A DNA stretch of 64,000 nt from NCBI GenBank assembly GCA_902778135.1, contig CACYWP010000008.1, positions 45,031 to 109,030 of the forward strand, given 5' to 3'. The notes under the pieces were generated by a model that saw nothing but the letters and a program-made list of their open reading frames with translations, did no database searches and was not told the origin of the DNA. Below, in pieces: positions 60,180 through 64,000 of the stretch. The stretch's first letter is position 1; the number at the start of each line of letters is the position of its first letter. The stretch is from an uncultured Coriobacteriaceae bacterium. GTDB lineage: Bacteria; Actinomycetota; Coriobacteriia; Coriobacteriales; Atopobiaceae. Both the position numbers and the translations under genes were made by a program.

Positions 60180-60755
60180 ATGGCTGACGAAGCCGTTACC
60201 ATGAACGCAGACTACCTGGTCAGCGCCTTGGCGGGGTCGCGCAGGCGCTCGCGCCAGGATGCGGCCCATCAGATCGCGCTGGTCGCTCACGAAGATGCGT
60301 CCCAGCTGATGCCGTTCGTCGAGGACCTGGTGGACGCGCTGTATCGCCCGGAGGCACAGACCCGTTGGGAGGTCTTTGACGCGCTGGGCGAGTGCGCCCT
60401 CATCAACGCCGACGCGGTCGAGGAGGGCTATGACGGGGCGGAGGCATCGCTCTTCGACGACGGCTCCGCGACGGTGCGCCTCGCGGCCTTCCGCTTCCTG
60501 TGCCGCCTGGGTGCCTCTGACCCGGCTCGCTCGGACATGGTGTGGCCGCTGCTGGACGAGGCGGTCCAGTGCTACCACGGCGATCCTGAGTACCACGACA
60601 TGCTGGTTGCCCTGCTCGAGTACTCCCGTGGCGACCTCTCGGACAAGAGCCGCGATGCCCTGATCGCACGTGTGGGCTTCGATGCCGAGAACGGCCAGGG
60701 CTTCACCCGCGCCTACTCGTCCCAGATCATCGCTGCCGCAAAGGGCGGGGAGTAG
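60180..60755 (+). CDS. HEAT-repeat-like helical protein, hypothetical
   Basis: The 191-residue all-helical protein reads like HEAT/ARM repeats: SRRRSRQDAAHQIALVAHED, then WEVFDALGECALINAD, then VRLAAFRFLCRLGA, with regular hydrophobic spacing. It would be cytosolic and act in protein contacts. AGAGAGGAG precedes the ATG. The next gene starts two bases after its stop. I do not recognise a named family. Confidence 0.6.
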   Translation: MADEAVTMNADYLVSALAGSRRRSRQDAAHQIALVAHEDASQLMPFVEDLVDALYRPEAQTRWEVFDALGECALINADAVEEGYDGAEASLFDDGSATVRLAAFRFLCRLGASDPARSDMVWPLLDEAVQCYHGDPEYHDMLVALLEYSRGDLSDKSRDALIARVGFDAENGQGFTRAYSSQIIAAAKGGE

Positions 60756-60756
60756 C

Positions 60757-61662
60757 ATGCCGAACAACGTTGCGGGTTCGTCCGGCTCGCTGGCACCTGC
60801 GGAGGTCTATGCTCCGCCCCAGCGCAGGCGTGGCTCGCGCATCCCGACGCTGGTGTGGCTGCTGCTGGTGGCGGCTGCGCTGGTCGGTGGCGCCTACGTG
60901 GGCCGCGACGTGCTGAAGACCCCCGTCAACTTCGGCGACCTGGGGGGCATGACGACGATAGGCGAGGACGACCTGGACCGTGTCGTGGCCACCTATGTGG
61001 TGGGTGACGAGGTCTTCGAGATTACGGCACGCGACGCCATCGCCCAGTCCAGCTCGCTAGATGCCATCCGCAATGCGGACGGCAGCTATGCGGTGCCCTC
61101 CGTCGAGAGCGTGATCGCGGCGGCACGGGCGGCCGTGGTCATGCGCGAGGTCGAGGCGCGTGGCATCACGGTGAGCGACGAGGAGATCGCAGCCTACGCG
61201 CTGGAGACCTTCGACACCGACGACTATGGTGCGCTGGCCACGGCGTTCAGCATGGACGACCAGACGTTGCACGACCGGCTGCGCGAGTCTGCCTGCATGG
61301 CGAAGCTGCGCTCCCAGGTCGTGACCGTCGAGGCGGTGCCGCCCGAGGAGGCCCTGGGTCCCGAGGATGGCAACCTGGAGGCGGCCTCCGAGGACTACGC
61401 CAATTACGTCATCGCGCTTGCGGGAGACGAGTGGGACAGCGAGCGAGGCACCTGGGCCAGCAGCGAGGGACCCTTTGCCACCGCACTGAAGGACTACGAC
61501 GTGCGCAGCGACATGGCGACCTACGGGGCGGCCATGACCGCCTACAACGTCGCCTACCAGCTCTACAGCGCAAACACGGTGACCGCGAACACCCAGTGGA
61601 CCGAGTTCGTCAACGGGCTGCTCTCGCAGGCCAGCCTGGCGACCTCGTCACTGGTGTCCTAG
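60757..61662 (+). CDS. membrane-anchored protein, SurA-N/parvulin-like helical part, hypothetical
   Basis: The 301-residue protein has a short cytosolic N-terminus, one TM helix (IPTLVWLLLVAAALVGGAYVG, about 30-50) and an external acidic part. The stretch VATYVVGDEVFEITARDAI, then SVIAAARAAVVMREVEARGITVSDEEI, resembles the N-terminal helical domain of SurA/PrsA chaperones, but no peptidyl-prolyl isomerase domain follows. A chaperone-like role is only a suggestion. It is coupled to the HEAT-like gene and is nine bases before the PNP fusion. Confidence 0.55.
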   Translation: MPNNVAGSSGSLAPAEVYAPPQRRRGSRIPTLVWLLLVAAALVGGAYVGRDVLKTPVNFGDLGGMTTIGEDDLDRVVATYVVGDEVFEITARDAIAQSSSLDAIRNADGSYAVPSVESVIAAARAAVVMREVEARGITVSDEEIAAYALETFDTDDYGALATAFSMDDQTLHDRLRESACMAKLRSQVVTVEAVPPEEALGPEDGNLEAASEDYANYVIALAGDEWDSERGTWASSEGPFATALKDYDVRSDMATYGAAMTAYNVAYQLYSANTVTANTQWTEFVNGLLSQASLATSSLVS

Positions 61663-61671
61663 GTCGGCGTG

Positions 61672-62862
61672 ATGCGTGCCATCGTCAGCGCGTGTCTGCT
61701 GGGGCGCCGCTGCCGCTATGACGGCGACGCCAAGCCCTCGGCTGCGGTGCAGCGGCTGGCGGGGCATCTGGAGTGCCTGCCCGTGTGTCCCGAGGTGGCC
61801 GGTGGACTGCCGGTGCCGCGGGCCGCAGCCGAGCGGGTGGGGGAGCGTGTCGTGACACGCGACGGGTGCGACGTGACGGACGCATTCGTGTCCGGGAGCC
61901 GTGCTTCTATGGAGGCGACGCGCGCACACGGGGCGACGCTGGCCGTTCTCAAGGCCAAGAGCCCCTCCTGTGGCGTCGGTTATGTGTACGATGGGACGCA
62001 TACCGGGAAGTTGGTTCGCGGCAACGGCATCTTTGCGGAGCTGTTGGAAGGGGAGGGTGTCTGCATGGTGACCGAAGATATCGTTGAGAGCTGCCGTCCG
62101 TCGGTCGAGCATCCGGTTGCGGTCGTGCTGGGTACGGGCCTGGGACACCTGAGGTCGCTCGTGCACCCCGTCCGCCGCATCGACTACCACGACATCGACG
62201 GCTTTCCCGCTGACGCGCGTCCGATCTCGGGCCATAGCTTCGAGGTGACGATCGGCACGGTCGACGAGGTCCCCGTCGTTGTCTATCCCGGACGCATCCA
62301 CCTCTACCAGGGGTACTCCGCGACGCAGGTGACGGCGCTCGTGCGTCATGCGCATCGCCTGGGGTGCCGCGACATTATCTTCGCCTGCGCCACGGGCGCC
62401 GTCAAAGGCAACGCGCACATGGGCCTGGGCATCCTGACGGACCACATCAACCTGACGGGGGTCAACCCCCTGGTGGGCGACAGCGACCTTCGGGGTCCCG
62501 AGACGCCCTTCGTGGGGATGACGGACGCCTACTCGCCCTACCTGCGCACGCTGGCGCGCGGCGTTGCCGACGACCTGGGCATCGCCGTCGAGGAGGGCGT
62601 GTACGCGGGCGTGCTGGGACCCAGCTTCGAGACGCCGGCCGAGGTACGCATGCTGCAGATGCTGGGGGTCAGCTACGTCAGCATGTCGACGGTGTGCGAG
62701 GTCATCGCCGCCCAGGCGCTGGGGATGAACGTTCTGGGGCTGACGCTGGCCGCCAACTATGCGGGCGACGGCACGGTCACGCACGAGAGCGTGTTGGAGG
62801 AGGCGGGGCGCCATGCCGACGAGTTCGAGCGGCTGGTGCGCGGCATCCTGCGCCTGCTGTAG
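61672..62862 (+). CDS. DUF523 - purine nucleoside phosphorylase fusion protein
   Basis: The 396-residue protein joins a DUF523 domain (about 1-130: VSACLLGRRCRYDG, PVCPEVAGGLPVPRAAAE, LKAKSPSCG) to a PNP domain (about 145-396). The latter shows AVVLGTGLGHL, SGHSFEVTIG, YPGRIHLYQGY, MGLGILTDHINLTG and VYAGVLGPSFETPAEVRML, as in trimeric PNPs that split purine nucleosides with phosphate. The active-site block is unusual: ACATGAVKGN where NAAGG is common, and STVCEV for STVPEV. ATG 61672 is preferred to the GTG one codon earlier. The fusion suggests a linked role in purine or thio-nucleoside metabolism. Confidence 0.87.
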   Translation: MRAIVSACLLGRRCRYDGDAKPSAAVQRLAGHLECLPVCPEVAGGLPVPRAAAERVGERVVTRDGCDVTDAFVSGSRASMEATRAHGATLAVLKAKSPSCGVGYVYDGTHTGKLVRGNGIFAELLEGEGVCMVTEDIVESCRPSVEHPVAVVLGTGLGHLRSLVHPVRRIDYHDIDGFPADARPISGHSFEVTIGTVDEVPVVVYPGRIHLYQGYSATQVTALVRHAHRLGCRDIIFACATGAVKGNAHMGLGILTDHINLTGVNPLVGDSDLRGPETPFVGMTDAYSPYLRTLARGVADDLGIAVEEGVYAGVLGPSFETPAEVRMLQMLGVSYVSMSTVCEVIAAQALGMNVLGLTLAANYAGDGTVTHESVLEEAGRHADEFERLVRGILRLL

Positions 62863-62889
62863 GGATTCGGCATACGGCGCAATTGGGTC

Positions 62890-62919
62890 TTGCATTGGGT
62901 ACCCCCTGTTGGGTATAGT
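62890..62919 (+). promoter_or_regulatory. promoter of tRNA-Thr
   Basis: TTGCAT (62890-62895), an 18-base spacer and TATAGT (62914-62919) lie 27 bases upstream of the tRNA. Confidence 0.6.
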
Positions 62920-62946
62920 TATAAATCGCCGCAAGGCACCAGAGAC

Positions 62947-63023
62947 GCCGGATTAGCTCAGTTGGTAGAGCGACGCACTCGTAATGCGTAGGCCAGCAGT
63001 TCGAGTCTGCTATCCGGCTCCAC
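62947..63023 (+). tRNA. tRNA-Thr (CGU anticodon)
   Basis: The 77-base gene folds as a cloverleaf: acceptor GCCGGAT / ATCCGGC, D-loop with GCTCAGTTGGTAGAGC, anticodon arm CGCACT-CGT-AATGCG with anticodon CGU, T-arm with GTTCGAGTC, discriminator T and an encoded CCA. It reads ACG (threonine) codons. A strong terminator follows. Confidence 0.96.
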
Positions 63024-63033
63024 GAAATCCGCA

Positions 63034-63063
63034 GGTCAACCGCTCGTCGGTTGGCCTTTTTTC
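63034..63063 (+). terminator. rho-independent terminator of tRNA-Thr
   Basis: A 10-bp stem AGGTCAACCG / CGGTTGGCCT with loop CTCGT runs into a T6 tract (63058-63063). It is the clearest intrinsic terminator in the window. After it comes about 155 bases with no gene seen, then an inverted repeat. Confidence 0.92.
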
Positions 63064-63218
63064 TTGCGAGTCAAAAACGCGTCCAAAAACTAGCAAAACG
63101 TTCGGACTCGGTTCCTGCACCAGACTCGCCACCACCTCCCCTCGCGGCGCATTTTGTGTCCGCACCGCCTGCTAAATTGAAATGATGCCCGGCCATCTCT
63201 CCCGGCCGGTGCCTTCCC

Positions 63219-63256
63219 TTGTGCCAGATCCCCTTCCAGCGCCGGATCTGGCACAA
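63219..63256. repeat. 13-bp perfect inverted repeat
   Basis: TTGTGCCAGATCC and GGATCTGGCACAA are separated by 12 bases, 47 bases past the minus-strand gene stop. It may be a terminator for that gene or a site of a mobile element; no T-run follows on either strand. Confidence 0.6.
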
Positions 63257-63302
63257 CTTGTGAAGCCTACCGCAGAACCGTCGGCTTCCACGGTATCCCG
63301 CC

Positions 63303-63689
63303 CTATGGGGCGGGTGGCTCCAGCTCGCAGACCTCATGCTGCCCGCGCCACCACAGCGTGGCCCCCGGGTCCCACTCGACCACCATCACGTCACCGTCCG
63401 CCCACCTCCTGTCGACTATCTCCAGATCGGTCCTGTCCGGGTGCACGACGAGGACGTTTCCGGTGCCGCGAACGTGCCTCGTGAGCTTCTCGAACCGGAT
63501 GTTTGACCTCGACAGCAGCTTCGTGTAATCCTCCCGCGATCGGCCAAACGTGTCCTCGAACGACCCCCATTCCGACACGAGCACCGTCCCGCCACCGACA
63601 TCGGCAAGCCAGCCGACCCCGGCCCTCGCCGCCGCCTGGTTTGACTCGTTGTCTGCGACGGCAGTTCTCCGTATGACGTAATAGTTCAT
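63303..63689 (-). CDS. small protein of unknown function
   Basis: The 128-residue protein starts MNYYVIRRTA and contains a possible alpha/beta domain (VGWLADVGGGTVLVSEWGSFEDTF in part, TGNVLVVHPDRTDLEIVDRRW in part) and a C-terminus rich in Trp, Glu and Pro. No family is recognised and no ribosome site is clear, so the start could be elsewhere. Its codon use seems less extreme than that of the genes to the left. Lying just beyond a tRNA gene, it may belong to an integrated element, but no integrase is in the window. Confidence 0.45.
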   Translation of the reverse strand: MNYYVIRRTAVADNESNQAAARAGVGWLADVGGGTVLVSEWGSFEDTFGRSREDYTKLLSRSNIRFEKLTRHVRGTGNVLVVHPDRTDLEIVDRRWADGDVMVVEWDPGATLWWRGQHEVCELEPPAP

Positions 63690-63765
63690 CGTGTGCGCCA
63701 ATCCATTACAATCAGGCATGGTCAGATGGTTTGGATGTTTGGACTCTATGGGGCGTGAGGTGATC

Positions 63766-63990
63766 ATGACGAGGCCAGAGGACTTCGGTGCCGTTCGGCT
63801 CGAGGACTACGAGCCTGAGGGCTGGTACCAGGAGTACCGCGAAGACTGCGAGGAATGGCCCAATTCCGCCGAGCGCCTCATGAGGAACCTGAGGGGCAGG
63901 GACATGCCGCCAGCCCTCGCCTGCGCAATCAACGACTTCCTGCGGGACGTTGCCGTGCTGATCGATGCGCATGCGACTCACGACGCGTAA
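63766..63990 (+). CDS. small acidic protein of unknown function
   Basis: The 74-residue acidic protein begins MTRPEDFGAV. It has an aromatic acidic stretch (EGWYQEYREDCEEWPNSAERL in part) and a helical end (PALACAINDFLRDVAVLIDAH in part). AGGTG lies five bases before the ATG 63766; in-frame starts at 63748 and 63718 are possible. It diverges from the preceding minus-strand gene. No function is assigned. Confidence 0.45.
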   Translation: MTRPEDFGAVRLEDYEPEGWYQEYREDCEEWPNSAERLMRNLRGRDMPPALACAINDFLRDVAVLIDAHATHDA

Positions 63991-64000
63991 ACTTCAACAT

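Noticed and set aside
63182..63484. Plus-strand 100-residue frame rich in Pro, Arg and Ala
   Set aside because: It overlaps the inverted repeat and the antisense of a more plausible gene, and has shadow-frame composition.

Overview
The window looks like a chromosome segment of a high-GC, strictly anaerobic actinobacterium of the class Coriobacteriia, most likely Atopobiaceae (Olsenella-like). The grounds are GC-rich coding, the O2-sensitive class III ribonucleotide reductase NrdD/NrdG, a 2-hydroxyacyl-CoA dehydratase activase, an archaeal-type topoisomerase I and secreted proteins with cell-wall-binding repeats. Genus is inferred from gene content and the reading of protein families, not from a database search.

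Layout. 1-6.0 kb: the 3' part of a large acyl-CoA dehydratase activase, an RDD membrane protein, peptidase T and a membrane protein. 6.0-9.1 kb (minus): nrdG and nrdD, with two NrdR-like boxes upstream. 9.4-13.7 kb (minus): an M16C metalloprotease and a secreted coiled-coil lysozyme-like hydrolase. 13.9-18.5 kb: uppP, then a polar amino-acid ABC transporter operon with a hairpin between the binding-protein gene and the permease genes. 18.7-25.3 kb: a zinc-ribbon/YARHG protein, a low-molecular-weight phosphatase, a U32 peptidase, PcrA helicase and an MscS channel. 25.3-31.2 kb: MTA/SAH nucleosidase, DegV, NhaA, two hypothetical proteins and a type Ic aspartate aminotransferase. 31.3-34.2 kb: a TPR protein, an orphan STAS protein, TatA/B and TatC. 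34.3-40.7 kb: topA, tmk, holB, a PSP1 protein and queD. 40.9-42.9 kb: a GH5-like protein without its catalytic glutamates, and rsmI. 42.9-48.0 kb: two secreted peptidoglycan hydrolases with long repeat arrays. 48.2-51.8 kb: metG, rsmA and tatD.

51.8-54.1 kb is accessory in character. Two clusters of a short GCGCAGACAAC-type repeat flank a DNA-deoxyinosine glycosylase and a PD-(D/E)XK-like protein of unknown role. 54.1-58.2 kb: comF, a structured non-coding RNA of about 263 nt that context suggests is a raiA-motif RNA, an orphan amino-acid-binding lipoprotein, the long hibernation factor hpf (raiA) and a second DegV. 58.2-62.9 kb: a 3-hydroxyisobutyrate-dehydrogenase-like enzyme, an NYN/OST-HTH nuclease, two hypothetical proteins and a DUF523-purine nucleoside phosphorylase fusion. 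tRNA-Thr(CGU) follows with a clear promoter and terminator, and then two unrecognised small genes that may be the start of an island.

The points most worth a second look are the ncRNA between comF and hpf, the repeat-flanked nuclease-like gene, the apparently inactive GH5 homologue, and the DUF523-PNP fusion.
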